This document shows, in pieces, positions 34,076 to 43,109 of a stretch of DNA of 64,000 bases (its first letter is position 1; the number at the start of each line of letters is the position of its first letter). The DNA is taken from NCBI GenBank assembly GCA_964605665.1, contig CAZSDP010000020.1, forward strand, positions 16,039 to 80,038, read 5' to 3'. The translations under genes were made by a program, and so were the position numbers. The notes under the pieces were generated by a model. It was not told the origin of the DNA, made no database searches, and was given only the letters and a program-made list of their open reading frames with translations. Source of the stretch: CAZSDP01 sp964605665 (GTDB lineage: Bacteria; Planctomycetota; UBA8108; UBA1146).

Positions 34076-34126
34076 TCGAATCGGACCTGAGGCGGTGGGA
34101 GGCGAAGTTAGAGGGGGTCTCCGCAG

Positions 34127-35080
34127 TTAGCTCTTCGATTCCAATTGATCAGAGAGCCACTCTTTGTCGAGCTTCCCTTTCATCGACACCTTGAGCAAGA
34201 ACCCCTTCATGTACTCTCCGCGCCATGAGAAGCCCACGTGACCTGGGGTGAGTTTTTTGAGGAAGCTTTTCTGACCGCTGGTGTCGACGGTGTCTCGACC
34301 AGAGTGTGTCGCGGTGAAGACGCCATCCTTGAGGCGGTAACCGAATGTTCGCTCTTCATCCGCATGCATCAGAGGGAAGGCGCGAGGAATTCCATTACCC
34401 GCGCGCTTCGGAGAAGCATTCAACTTCAAAATTTGCTCGCCGATGTTACTTCCCACCAGACGTTTGTTCTTATTCCACGAATAGACTGCAGCGATGATGT
34501 CCCCTGGTTTCATGATCTCGGTGATCATGTGAAACTCAACGTCAACCTCGACTTCTTCCCACTTTGCTTTGTGGAGCCAAGTCCCGTATTCCGAGACCAC
34601 GATCGTGTCGTCGCGGTAGACGCGAGATCCTCCACCTTCCCAACCACGTGACCAGCGAACTCGCTTCTTGAACCGCTCGACTTCTGGACCCCAATCTCGC
34701 GCAACGAGCTTGTCACTCTCCTCAAACTCATACGTGAGGGAGACATTTCCATCGGGATCGAACTCGATCTTCGTGGCGTTGAAGAGGTTCGTGATTCCTT
34801 CGCGTCGTTCCGCGAGTTCTCGAGCCGCTGCTTCAGCCGCTTTTCTCGCTTCTTCTTTGGCGCGCTTTTCCTCGTCACTCAGTTCGGTTTCCTCTTCTCC
34901 TCCATCTTGTGCGAAGAGCACAGTTGGCTCGACCGACGGAAGGAAGGGGATCGAGGTGAGGGCGATGATCGAGAGTAAGAGGGTCCAAGTGACGGAAACC
35001 GACCTAGAGGTTGGTTCGGTACACTCCGAGGGTTGTGGGGTGTTCGTCGCTTTGTCGAACATTGAAGATATTGCGAGCAT
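34127..35080 (-). CDS. Hypothetical exported or membrane-anchored protein
   Basis: A 317-residue protein from the ATG at 35080 (CGGAGG Shine-Dalgarno). A hydrophobic stretch at about 30-55 (TWTLLLSIIALTSIPFLP) is a signal or anchor; about 60-95 is a charged helix (SDEEKRAKEEARKAAEAAAREL). The C-terminal two thirds are beta-rich with YGTWLHKAKWEEVEVDVEF and TPGHVGFSWRGEYMKGFLL, reminiscent of LamG-like/3-keto-disaccharide-hydrolase folds of Planctomycetes, but I cannot confirm this. It stands alone. Confidence 0.68.
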   Translation of the reverse strand: MLAISSMFDKATNTPQPSECTEPTSRSVSVTWTLLLSIIALTSIPFLPSVEPTVLFAQDGGEEETELSDEEKRAKEEARKAAEAAARELAERREGITNLFNATKIEFDPDGNVSLTYEFEESDKLVARDWGPEVERFKKRVRWSRGWEGGGSRVYRDDTIVVSEYGTWLHKAKWEEVEVDVEFHMITEIMKPGDIIAAVYSWNKNKRLVGSNIGEQILKLNASPKRAGNGIPRAFPLMHADEERTFGYRLKDGVFTATHSGRDTVDTSGQKSFLKKLTPGHVGFSWRGEYMKGFLLKVSMKGKLDKEWLSDQLESKS

Positions 35081-35400
35081 TCCAGCGCCTCCGGTTTCTT
35101 CAACCCCCTGGCTTCTCAGATCTATCGATCCAGGAGACCGTGAGGGGGAAAATGTCCTGATCGGTGCGGGTCACGGGATTCTAAGGGGGTGGAGGTGTCT
35201 CACAAAGAGATAAATTTATTCAGTTTCTATTGTTACAACAGCTTGGGACCCCGGGGCCGAGCGAATTCAGGGTCCTGAACAACGGACAAGATTGCTAGAA
35301 TCTCGGCGACTCGCCACGATGCCCTCCAGCTGGGTGATCTCCCTCGCCGATCCATCAGATACGTTCCCAGCTCACTTGGGGACGGTAGGAGGAGACGAGA
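35081..35400. other. Intergenic region between divergent genes
   Basis: A 320-base AT-richer gap holding the divergent upstream regions of the hypothetical gene at 35080 and proC. A GGAGGAGACGAGA Shine-Dalgarno precedes proC. I could not fix promoters. Confidence 0.5.
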
Positions 35401-36213
35401 ATGGAACGCGGAATCGCTATCCTCGGTGCCGGGAACATCGGACTTGCCATCGCACGTGGTGCGGTGTCACGTCAACGCTTCGAGCCAGGACAGATCCACC
35501 TCACCAAACGCCATCGGGAAGGCTTGAAGAGCTTCTCGAGTGAAGGCTTCCATACAGGAGTCGACAATCGGGCCGCAATCTCCAGTGCTCGCCTGGTCAT
35601 CCTCTCGGTTCTCCCCGAGCAGGTCGAAGAAGTTCTTGCCGGAATCCGTGATGTTTTGGATCCCGCGCAGCACATTCTCGTTTCAGTGGTGACGAGCGTT
35701 TCGATCGAGCGTCTTCGTAAAGCCTGCGGAGGTGAGGTGCCGGTGGTTCGTGCGATGCCGAACACCGCCATCATTCTAGGGGAGTCGATGACCTGTCTCG
35801 CCACCGATGGAGCTGCCGAGGAAGAGCTTGCTGAGGTCCGAGATCTCTTCGATACTCTGGGAAGTACCCTGGTGATCGACGAAGAGTTGATGTCACCAGC
35901 GACCGCAGTTTGTGCCTGCGGCGTTGCGTTTTTCTTACGAGCGATTCGCGCAGCTTCCCAGGGTGGAATCGAAGTCGGGTTCCATGCTTCGGAAGCACTC
36001 GCGATGGCGGCTCAAACCGCTCGGGGTGCGGCCTCATTGTTGCTCGATGAGGGTCGACACCCGGAAGGCGAAATTGATCGGGTGACCACTCCGATGGGTT
36101 GCACGATTGCCGGTTTGAATCAGATGGAGCATGAGGGATTTAGTTCCGCATTGATTCGGGGGATTGTGACTTCTGCGGAGAAGGCGCAGCGACTCGGAGG
36201 CGACTCCGGCTGA
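35401..36213 (+). CDS. proC: Pyrroline-5-carboxylate reductase
   Basis: A 270-residue enzyme that reduces pyrroline-5-carboxylate to proline with NAD(P)H. An N-terminal Rossmann motif GAGNIGLAIARG (9-20), the middle motif RAMPNTA (near 118) and the C-terminal signature DRVTTPMGCTIAGLNQME are all present; the common form is TSPGGTT, and the variant seen here resembles that of Bacteroidetes-type enzymes. Length is normal. It probably forms a two-gene unit with the dehydrogenase 48 bases downstream. Confidence 0.93.
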   Translation: MERGIAILGAGNIGLAIARGAVSRQRFEPGQIHLTKRHREGLKSFSSEGFHTGVDNRAAISSARLVILSVLPEQVEEVLAGIRDVLDPAQHILVSVVTSVSIERLRKACGGEVPVVRAMPNTAIILGESMTCLATDGAAEEELAEVRDLFDTLGSTLVIDEELMSPATAVCACGVAFFLRAIRAASQGGIEVGFHASEALAMAAQTARGAASLLLDEGRHPEGEIDRVTTPMGCTIAGLNQMEHEGFSSALIRGIVTSAEKAQRLGGDSG

Positions 36214-36261
36214 TCGAGGTGAGCATCTCGATCGCCACGGTATCGGTTGAGAGGTTTCGAG

Positions 36262-37311
36262 GTGCTTTCCGATCAATTTCTTGCGCGAGTGAGCCAAGCG
36301 AGCGCTCATGCGACGATCACTCGCTTTCACGCTCCGACGGAGTCGTGGATCATCATCGTTATCGACGATGTCACCAGGGGCCCAGCGGTGGGGGGGACCC
36401 GCCTGAAAGTTTATCGGTCCCCTTTGGAGGGTCTTGAAGACGCGCTTCGACTCTCTAAGGGAATGACGGACAAGTGGGCAGCCCTGGGGATTTCCCGTGG
36501 CGGAGGGAAGGGTGTCTTGGTGCTGTCCCGGCCGCTCGAAGGAGCAGAGCGACGCGATCTTCTCCGCACCTATGCCGACGTGATCCAATCATTACATGGA
36601 GGATTTGCCACGGGGCCAGACTTGGGCATCTCGCTCGAAGATATCGGGGAGATCTACCGTCAAACCAAATTCGTTCATGGAATCCACTCCGACGGCACTG
36701 TTGAAGATCCCGGACCGCACACGGCACGAGGCGTCCGCGTATCGATAGAGGCGGCTCTCGAAGAGGTTTTCGGATCCGCTGAGTTGCAGGGTCGTCAGAT
36801 TTCGATTGAGGGTCTGGGAAGTGTCGGAGCACCACTCGCTCGAGAGTGCGCGGAGCTCGGAGCGAAACTGTTGCTTTCCGATCTGATTCAAGAACGGGCT
36901 GAAGCGTTGGCGTCTGAGCTGGGAGGAACGGTCTTGGATCCCACCGAGGCATTGGCGGCAGAGTGCGACGTTTATGCTCCCTGTGCGGTGGGTGGAACTC
37001 TTCACCGAGACTCGGCTCCGAAAGTGAAGGCCCGCATCATCGCCGGTTCTGCGAACAACCAACTCTCTGAACGCAGCGTTGCAGACTTATTGCACGAGCG
37101 CGGAATTCTCTACGTTCCCGATTTCGTGGCGAATGGGGGAGGTGCTCTCGCTTTTGCTCTCTTTTCGGAGGGGATCACTGATCGGCAAGAGTTGCTCGCT
37201 CGGATGTCCTCGATTGGCGAGCGCCTCAGAGTCTGTTTTCAAGATGCGAAATCGCGTAACGAGTCTCCTCTTCGGATTGTGGAGGGCTGGATCGGTCACG
37301 CTGACAGCTGA
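36262..37311 (+). CDS. Leucine/phenylalanine/valine-dehydrogenase-family amino-acid dehydrogenase
   Basis: A 349-residue NAD-dependent oxidoreductase. Substrate-domain motifs GPAVGGTRLK, ALRLSKGMTDKWA and GGGKGV (with the catalytic lysine region) are followed by a Rossmann domain (ISIEGLGSVGAPLA near 190). The family deaminates branched-chain or aromatic amino acids reversibly to keto acids; the exact substrate cannot be read. I chose the GTG at 36262 (GAGAGG upstream); a TTG at 36247 would add five residues. Paired with proC. Confidence 0.88.
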   Translation: MLSDQFLARVSQASAHATITRFHAPTESWIIIVIDDVTRGPAVGGTRLKVYRSPLEGLEDALRLSKGMTDKWAALGISRGGGKGVLVLSRPLEGAERRDLLRTYADVIQSLHGGFATGPDLGISLEDIGEIYRQTKFVHGIHSDGTVEDPGPHTARGVRVSIEAALEEVFGSAELQGRQISIEGLGSVGAPLARECAELGAKLLLSDLIQERAEALASELGGTVLDPTEALAAECDVYAPCAVGGTLHRDSAPKVKARIIAGSANNQLSERSVADLLHERGILYVPDFVANGGGALAFALFSEGITDRQELLARMSSIGERLRVCFQDAKSRNESPLRIVEGWIGHADS

Positions 37312-37552
37312 GATCCTCTTTGCAGATTCAGGGACCGCCTCGGGTTCTCTTCAAGGCCCCTATTCTGGCGCTGACGCCTCACAGAAGCGGCATGAAGGAC
37401 CTGTAGCGGTTTGAGAGCAATTGGGAGGGGAATAGGGGGTTGGATTGGTCGTCAGTCGGTGTCAGGGCAACCTCTGACCGGGAAGTTTTGTGGCTCTGAC
37501 TTCTCTCAGGGTAGAATAGAGTATCTAGGCGAGCTGACGAGGAGGATCGACG

Positions 37553-38551
37553 ATGAGGTTGCCCAAGAACGACGAGAGATTAGAGCGGCGAACTTCGAGG
37601 AGGCAGCAGCAGATCGAGGTGCGCCCATTCCGACTCCAAAGGCGTCCGCGATCTACCCCGCGGCTCTTCGCTCTGCTTCTCCTGATCGGGCTCTTGTTGC
37701 CGAGAGGTGCCGGAGCGGCAGAGTTTTTCGTCGAGATGTTCTCTGGTGCATTCCTCCCCCAAAGTCTGCAGGTGCAAGCTGGGGATACCGTGACCTGGTT
37801 ATGGGTTGCCGGCGATCATCAATTGATGAGCGGGGTCCCAGGGGGGACTCCGGGGACTCCCGATGAACCAGGCGCTTTCTTCTCAGCCACCATCGATTCT
37901 CAGAATCTCTCGTTCAGCTACACGTTCCTCGGACCAGCGGGCACGATTGCCTTCCACGACGCAAACAACCCGACCCAAATTGGATTCGTTCAGGTCTTGG
38001 GTGACGAATTGACCTTCGATGTGGCAGTCCTCGACAATGTCTTTGAGCCAGAGACGGTGGAGGTGTTCGAAGGAGATTCGATACGTTGGGTCCACGAACC
38101 GATGGAGATGCCACATACGGTGACCAGTGGTCTCTCTTCTAATCCCGCGAACAATCCAGGCGCGCTCTTCGATGAGATCAGTTCTGATCAGGACCCGATC
38201 TTCGTCTATACCTTTGATGATCCGGGAGACTTCCCCTACTTCTGTATTCCCCACGAATTTCTCGACATGGTGGGTTTGATTCGAGTGCAGGACCGTTTCA
38301 TCCGCGGCGATGCAAATCGTGATGGCACAGTGGAGATCGCAGATCCGATCACAGTTCTAGGGGTACTGTTTCAGGGGATGGCCCCCTCCAACTGTCCCGA
38401 TGCTTCCGATGCAAACGACGATGGCAGTGTGGATGTTGGTGATGTCATATGGACTCTTGCATATCTCTTCTCGGGAGGCGCCCCCCCATCTTCACCATTC
38501 CCGGCAGAGGGACCGGATCGCACCGAGGACGCACTTCTTTGCTTCCCATGA
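37553..38551 (+). CDS. Exported tandem-cupredoxin protein with dockerin-like module
   Basis: A 332-residue protein from an ATG with a GAGGAGG Shine-Dalgarno. An N-terminal basic region and signal helix (about 37-55, LFALLLLIGLLLPRGAGA) lead into two plastocyanin-like domains. Domain 2 (about 150-245) has a full type-1 copper set: His in MPHTVTS and the CxxH....M loop CIPHEFLDM. Domain 1 (about 57-145) keeps a histidine (GDHQLMSG) but lacks the cysteine loop, so it probably binds no copper. The C-terminus is the shared EF-hand pair (RGDANRDGTVEIADPITVL, DANDDGSVDVGDVIWTLAYL) and PFPxxGPDRTEDALLC tail. Likely an extracellular electron carrier or copper protein. Confidence 0.85.
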   Translation: MRLPKNDERLERRTSRRQQQIEVRPFRLQRRPRSTPRLFALLLLIGLLLPRGAGAAEFFVEMFSGAFLPQSLQVQAGDTVTWLWVAGDHQLMSGVPGGTPGTPDEPGAFFSATIDSQNLSFSYTFLGPAGTIAFHDANNPTQIGFVQVLGDELTFDVAVLDNVFEPETVEVFEGDSIRWVHEPMEMPHTVTSGLSSNPANNPGALFDEISSDQDPIFVYTFDDPGDFPYFCIPHEFLDMVGLIRVQDRFIRGDANRDGTVEIADPITVLGVLFQGMAPSNCPDASDANDDGSVDVGDVIWTLAYLFSGGAPPSSPFPAEGPDRTEDALLCFP

Positions 38552-38855
38552 GATCTAGATTCTGAGATCCCCTCAGGAACCATCCCGTGAGCAGTTTGAT
38601 GTGGACGAGACCATCGCCATGTGGGAAATCGTTCTGCTCTCCTGACGCCATCCTCCCCTAGATGGGGTTAAATCCCCGTTCAGCGAAATTTGACAGTCGT
38701 GGTGGGTGTGGAGCCATTGTCCAGACAATCACAGAATCGCCGTTGATCGGGAACGAGGTATTCCTTTGATCGGGTTGGAACTCTCGATGGTCTTTGATCG
38801 TTCGACTGTTATAAGTTTGGGAGCCCGAGGCGATCGAAGCCCGGTTTCGTTATGA
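38552..38855. other. Intergenic region upstream of the glycine-rich lipoprotein
   Basis: 304 bases without a gene. A small GGGG/CCCC hairpin with a TTAAAT loop lies near 38664-38679, and a TTGACA at 38691-38696 has no good -10 partner; a TATAAG at 38810-38815 also lacks a -35 at normal spacing. Confidence 0.4.
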
Positions 38856-41657
38856 GTGGTTGATGAGTTGTCCAAAGATCGGCACCCATCGACCGATCGA
38901 GTTTCCGCTGGGAAGGACCTTCTGTTGGCAGTACATACCATTGGGCACCGCCTCTCAGTTCTCATTGCATTGGTGTTCGTTGTCGGCTGTTCCGGCGGTT
39001 CTTCCTCTTCTTTTACCCCACCGACTCCTCCTCCCCTTCCTCCAGTCTTTGAATTGAACCCGCGATTCGGATCTGCTGGGGATGTCATCACTTTCCGAGC
39101 GACTGGAATCGATTCGAATCCCCTCAACCTCGAAGCCCCGTTCCTCGATGTCACGGGGACGATTACTCAGTCGGGTCGAATTCTCTCTGTGACCAGTGTC
39201 GGCTCGCAGCAAGGGCAAGGGACGATTTTCGAGGTGGACGTCTTGGTCCCTGGGGCGATTCGCTCCGGGACCGTCTCTCTTCTCTCCAATGGAGCCTCCT
39301 TTGGAGGATTTGGATTTGATGCTGCTCCTGAAGTGATCGGAGTCGGTGTCGGGGATTCCGCGCAACTAGGTGCGGTGACGCGATCGACTTCAGGTCAGGT
39401 ATTTCCCGACGAAGTCTTACTCTATGGCTATAACCTGAGCAGTGTCACGAGCGTCGACATCGACGATGGCACGTCGATGTTCACGGCCTCGTCAGTGATT
39501 CCAGGTCCTCCACTTGGCCTGTCTGTTCCTCAGGGCCTCCAGATGATTCAAGTGGGTTTGCCTTCTGGGCTCTCTCCGTTCACTTGTGAGACGGTCGCAC
39601 TTTCAATTCGGTGCGAGAGTCTGATTCAGAGTAATGTCGTCTTGAGAAGTGGCTGGATCGATGTCCCCTTCAGCTCGATTCCAAATGGTAGTCCGATCAC
39701 TGGCGCAGATATTCCCGGTTACCTCAACGGTGCGATGGTTCCCCCTGGAATTCGGCGTGGGGATGTCGTGCTCGACTATAGCTTCCTGATGGACGCGACC
39801 GGATCTCGGTTTCAGGTTGCCATCGAGTATCAAGATCCACTCAACCCCTCGAATTGGCTCCCTTGCACCCCAACCTCGGACACCATCACCGGTCATCTTC
39901 TGCCTGGAGCGCGTACGCTGACTCCAGGCGGGGCACTGCTCGGTCCTGGGGCACGGCATCGATTCACTTGGAATTCTGATGCAGATCTACCGCTCGGAGC
40001 TCCGGTCACGACTCGGATGCGGATTCGTCCCTTCGATCCGATTCCCGCTCTCGGTGCGCAGTGCCCAGCTGGAGAGTGGGAGACAGCATTGATCGTGATC
40101 GACCCCGATGCTCCTTCAGGGGGGGGCTTGGTGGAAGACTTCGATACCACCTCCCAGCTGGACCCCACCGGTGGAGATGCGGTCTGGGGATCTGGGCTAT
40201 TGGCCGCCCCGATGGGTGGTAGCAGCCCATTTCCGATGTGGGGGCTGGGGACGATCAACCTCAGCCTTCTCGATGGACGTAGCTATGAGTTCGACACCAC
40301 AGCAAGGACTCTGATCGACGTCACCGATCCGATGGCGCCGATCCCCCTTGTGACCTCCAATCCTGGAGCTCCCTTTGGAGAGTTTCACCTGCGCAGTCTG
40401 ACAGTTGCTCCAACGGCGACCGTCACCGTCTTGGGTAGCTCTCCGCTGATTTTCCGCTGCTCAGGAGATGGGGCGGATTCTTTCCTGGGTTTGATGCTCG
40501 AAGCTCCGTTCCTTCTGGATGGGGCTGCAGGTCAGGCTGGAACCACGACCGATCCAGGCGCTGGTGGTCTCGGCGGAGCGGGCGGTTCAAGGGGTGGTGA
40601 TGGAGCACGGATCGAAGTCGATTCGGTGGCTTTGGCGGTTCTCTCCGTCGATCCCGCCGAAGATGCCGACTTTGGTGGTGGCACGGCTGGACAGAGTACA
40701 ACGTACATTCAAGCGGGAAGTGGAACTTCTTCTCCACGAGCCGGTTGTGGTGGCGGGGGCGGCGGAGCTCTGCCAGGAGAAGACGCCCAGAGCCAACTCG
40801 ATTCGCAAGCGAACGCCCTCGCCAATCCCGGACTGGGTGGAGCGGCATTGGGTGATCCAGAGTTGGTGATCGCAGTGGGGGGAACCGGTGGTGGAGGCGG
40901 TGGAGCCGCGACCGTTCGATCCTCGATTCCGGCCCAGTTGATTCCGAAGCACGGTGGCGGAGGTGGGGGCGGAGGGGGAGCGATCCAGTTCTTCGTCAGA
41001 GGCCGCGCCGAGTTGCACTCGATCATATCCGTAGCAGGCGGGGACGGGGCTCCGGGAACGACTTCCAGTCAAGCGGGTGCCGGAGGCGGAGGAGGCGGTG
41101 GATCGATCGCTGTTCGTTCCACCGGAACTCTTGAGGTTTTTGCGACTGCGCAGTTCGTTGCCTCTGGTGGAGCGGGCTCGATTCAACTGGGAGGGACGCC
41201 CCTCCATCGCGGTGGAGATGGTGCGGACGGCACGATTCGATTGGAGTCGAACACCCTCATCATCGAACCGAGTCCGCTGCCCCCCGATCTCTTTGTTGGA
41301 AATTTCTCCACCGGGACCTTCAGTAGTTCCGGTCGCAGTCTCAGTCGCGGAAGATCATTGCCCTATCGACTCACGACCGCCGATGGCGTGACGGTTGGAG
41401 CGCCGACGACATTCTTGGCTCCGATCATCATGGATGGCGGATTGGCTCCCGCCGGATCAACCCAAGTGATCGCTATCTACGAAGGAGCGGCACCCAGCCT
41501 TGTCGATCCGACTGAACCTGGAGTGTTCAGAGGCTTGACGAGCGATCCGGCACTTCTCGACTCGGTTGAATATCTACGAGTGCGCTGGTTCCTCTTCTCT
41601 GATCAGGGAGTATCGGCGAGCGTCGACCAGTGGGAGCTCCCCTTCACCCATCCCTGA
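38856..41657 (+). CDS. Large glycine-rich surface lipoprotein
   Basis: About 933 residues from a GTG at 38856; the true start is uncertain since several starts lie before the signal helix. A lipobox FVVGC follows the hydrophobic segment (LSVLIALVFVVGC). A TIG/IPT-like domain (FGSAGDVITFRATG) and other beta domains fill residues 70-480; about 560-780 contain glycine runs (GGGGGGAL, GTGGGGGGAA, GGGGGGGGGAI, GAGGGGGGGSI) of a type common in large Planctomycete and myxobacterial surface proteins. No enzymatic motif is seen. It stands alone, with a strong hairpin after it. Confidence 0.75.
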   Translation: MVDELSKDRHPSTDRVSAGKDLLLAVHTIGHRLSVLIALVFVVGCSGGSSSSFTPPTPPPLPPVFELNPRFGSAGDVITFRATGIDSNPLNLEAPFLDVTGTITQSGRILSVTSVGSQQGQGTIFEVDVLVPGAIRSGTVSLLSNGASFGGFGFDAAPEVIGVGVGDSAQLGAVTRSTSGQVFPDEVLLYGYNLSSVTSVDIDDGTSMFTASSVIPGPPLGLSVPQGLQMIQVGLPSGLSPFTCETVALSIRCESLIQSNVVLRSGWIDVPFSSIPNGSPITGADIPGYLNGAMVPPGIRRGDVVLDYSFLMDATGSRFQVAIEYQDPLNPSNWLPCTPTSDTITGHLLPGARTLTPGGALLGPGARHRFTWNSDADLPLGAPVTTRMRIRPFDPIPALGAQCPAGEWETALIVIDPDAPSGGGLVEDFDTTSQLDPTGGDAVWGSGLLAAPMGGSSPFPMWGLGTINLSLLDGRSYEFDTTARTLIDVTDPMAPIPLVTSNPGAPFGEFHLRSLTVAPTATVTVLGSSPLIFRCSGDGADSFLGLMLEAPFLLDGAAGQAGTTTDPGAGGLGGAGGSRGGDGARIEVDSVALAVLSVDPAEDADFGGGTAGQSTTYIQAGSGTSSPRAGCGGGGGGALPGEDAQSQLDSQANALANPGLGGAALGDPELVIAVGGTGGGGGGAATVRSSIPAQLIPKHGGGGGGGGGAIQFFVRGRAELHSIISVAGGDGAPGTTSSQAGAGGGGGGGSIAVRSTGTLEVFATAQFVASGGAGSIQLGGTPLHRGGDGADGTIRLESNTLIIEPSPLPPDLFVGNFSTGTFSSSGRSLSRGRSLPYRLTTADGVTVGAPTTFLAPIIMDGGLAPAGSTQVIAIYEGAAPSLVDPTEPGVFRGLTSDPALLDSVEYLRVRWFLFSDQGVSASVDQWELPFTHP

Positions 41658-41671
41658 TGGCGTTCTGATTC

Positions 41672-41697
41672 CCTCCGAAGAACTCGGTCTTCGGAGG
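41672..41697 (+). terminator. Hairpin terminator after the lipoprotein gene
   Basis: A perfect ten-base-pair stem (CCTCCGAAGA/TCTTCGGAGG) with an ACTCGG loop lies 14 bases after the stop codon, followed by a weak U-rich stretch (TCGTCTTCC). Confidence 0.65.
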
Positions 41698-41897
41698 TCG
41701 TCTTCCGATACTGGGAGCAGATTTGGACTCTCTATCTCGATCGGTTGGAGCGTGAGTGACTTTTCCGATTCTCCGGTATGCTGTGCGGTCAGATTTTTGG
41801 GGTCGTCGCAATAGGCTGTAAGCACGGAGTCTTTCTGGGTAGGTCGGGGGTTGTCACCACGATCGGTTCGCCGGGAAGCATTGGAGACAAAGCGATC

Positions 41898-43109
41898 ATG
41901 CATCCTTCCGGTAACGGTGATCGAATTCCCGATGACGCCTTGCTTCGCTTTGCAAATCGGAGTGTTGCGCTCACTGGCCGATTTGCAGCACTTCGGCGAG
42001 GAGAGATTGTTGATCTCTTGTCCTCGGTGAACGCCAACTTTGTGTCGACGGTTGGGGACCACACCGAGTTTCTGCTGGTGGGTCGTGACGGATGGCCTCT
42101 CCAAGAAGATGGTCGATTGACTCGAGCACTCGAGCGGGCCCACGAACTTCAGCAAGCCGGTTCTCCGCTGGAGATTCTCTCCGAAGATCAATTTCTTGCC
42201 GAATTGGGTCTTTTGGAGCGAAGAGATGCGATCCATCGCCAGTACACCGCGGTGGAGTTGAGCCGAGTGCTCGGGATATCGAAGGCCAAGATCAGACGAC
42301 TCCGACGAGCAGGTCTGCTGGTGCCGACACGAACGATTCATCGTCTTGAACTCTATGATTTCGCTCAGGCTGCTGCCGCCCGGGATTTCGTGTCTCTGGT
42401 CGAGTCTGGAGTTGCAGTGGAGAGAATCAAAGCAGTGTTGGACCGTCTCGCCACTTGGTCGCAGCGATCGCCTGAAGGGTTCTCCGATGGTGCGTTGATC
42501 GCACGGGGAGGAGAACTCTTGTTTCGTCTCGAGAGCGGAGAGCTTGCCGAAGCCACTGGGCAGTTACGGATTGAGTTCACCGAAGCTTCCCCTCTAGCGG
42601 TCTCTGAACCAATTGGAGTCGCATCAACGGCTGAGATCACACGCAGCGGTGAGGAGTGGATTTGCGAGGGGCAGAGGCTTGAAGACGCGGGGCAACTCCA
42701 GCAGGCTCGCGAAGCATACGAGGCCGCAACACAGTCGCCCGATACACGGGCAGAAGCCCATTTTCACCTCGGGAACATCCTCTCACTTCTCGCTCATCCA
42801 GCGGAAGCGGTGGCAGAGTTCTATCGCGCCGTGGAACTCGACAGTGAGTATGTGGAGGTCTGGAATCACCTCGGGAGCGTGCTTTCAGAACTCGGTGAAG
42901 TTTCAGCAGCAGTCGACGCATTTGGTCGAGCGATCGCTCTCGCTCCAGAGTATGCCGATGCTCACCTGCAGTTGGCGGAAACCCTATGGAATGAAGAGCA
43001 GTTTGAAGAGTCTCGCGTTCACTATCACGCTTACCTGAAGCTCGATCCATTCAGCCCTCGTGCTCGGGAGATCCAAGCTCAACTCTCGGATTCTGTGAGA
43101 GAAGACTGA
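41898..43109 (+). CDS. BRCT - MerR helix-turn-helix - TPR protein
   Basis: A 403-residue protein from the ATG at 41898 (GGAGA upstream). Residues about 20-105 look like a BRCT domain (RSVALTGRFAALRRGEIVDL, then FVSTVGDHTEFLLVG) of the NAD-ligase type. Residues about 115-185 are a MerR-like winged helix (YTAVELSRVLGISKAKIRRL, followed by LYDFAQAAAARDFV). Residues about 270-395 are TPRs (HFHLGNILSLLAHPAEAVAEF; VWNHLGSVLSELGEVSAAVDA). The combination suggests a DNA-binding regulator that also reads protein partners or DNA ends; function is unknown. Longer in-frame starts at 41778 add unlikely sequence. It converges with, and overlaps by 31 bases, the gene on the other strand. Confidence 0.85.
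   Translation: MHPSGNGDRIPDDALLRFANRSVALTGRFAALRRGEIVDLLSSVNANFVSTVGDHTEFLLVGRDGWPLQEDGRLTRALERAHELQQAGSPLEILSEDQFLAELGLLERRDAIHRQYTAVELSRVLGISKAKIRRLRRAGLLVPTRTIHRLELYDFAQAAAARDFVSLVESGVAVERIKAVLDRLATWSQRSPEGFSDGALIARGGELLFRLESGELAEATGQLRIEFTEASPLAVSEPIGVASTAEITRSGEEWICEGQRLEDAGQLQQAREAYEAATQSPDTRAEAHFHLGNILSLLAHPAEAVAEFYRAVELDSEYVEVWNHLGSVLSELGEVSAAVDAFGRAIALAPEYADAHLQLAETLWNEEQFEESRVHYHAYLKLDPFSPRAREIQAQLSDSVRED

Larger units (their letters stand above)
33639..34126. other. Intergenic region with tRNA-like remnant and repeat copy B
   Basis: It holds, in order, a degenerate tRNA-like stretch at 33718-33805 (acceptor-like GGTCCAT/ACGGACC with one mismatch, a CGCA/TGCG hairpin, a CCCCGCT/AGCGGGG hairpin and a TTCGAAT loop with a poor stem), direct repeat copy B, a palindromic terminator and a GGGCACA inverted repeat. 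No protein gene. The tRNA-like part does not fold into a normal tRNA and I treat it as a remnant or coincidence. Confidence 0.45.

Noticed and set aside
38691..38720. A promoter for the glycine-rich lipoprotein from TTGACA at 38691
   Set aside because: There is no acceptable -10 at 15-19 bases spacing.
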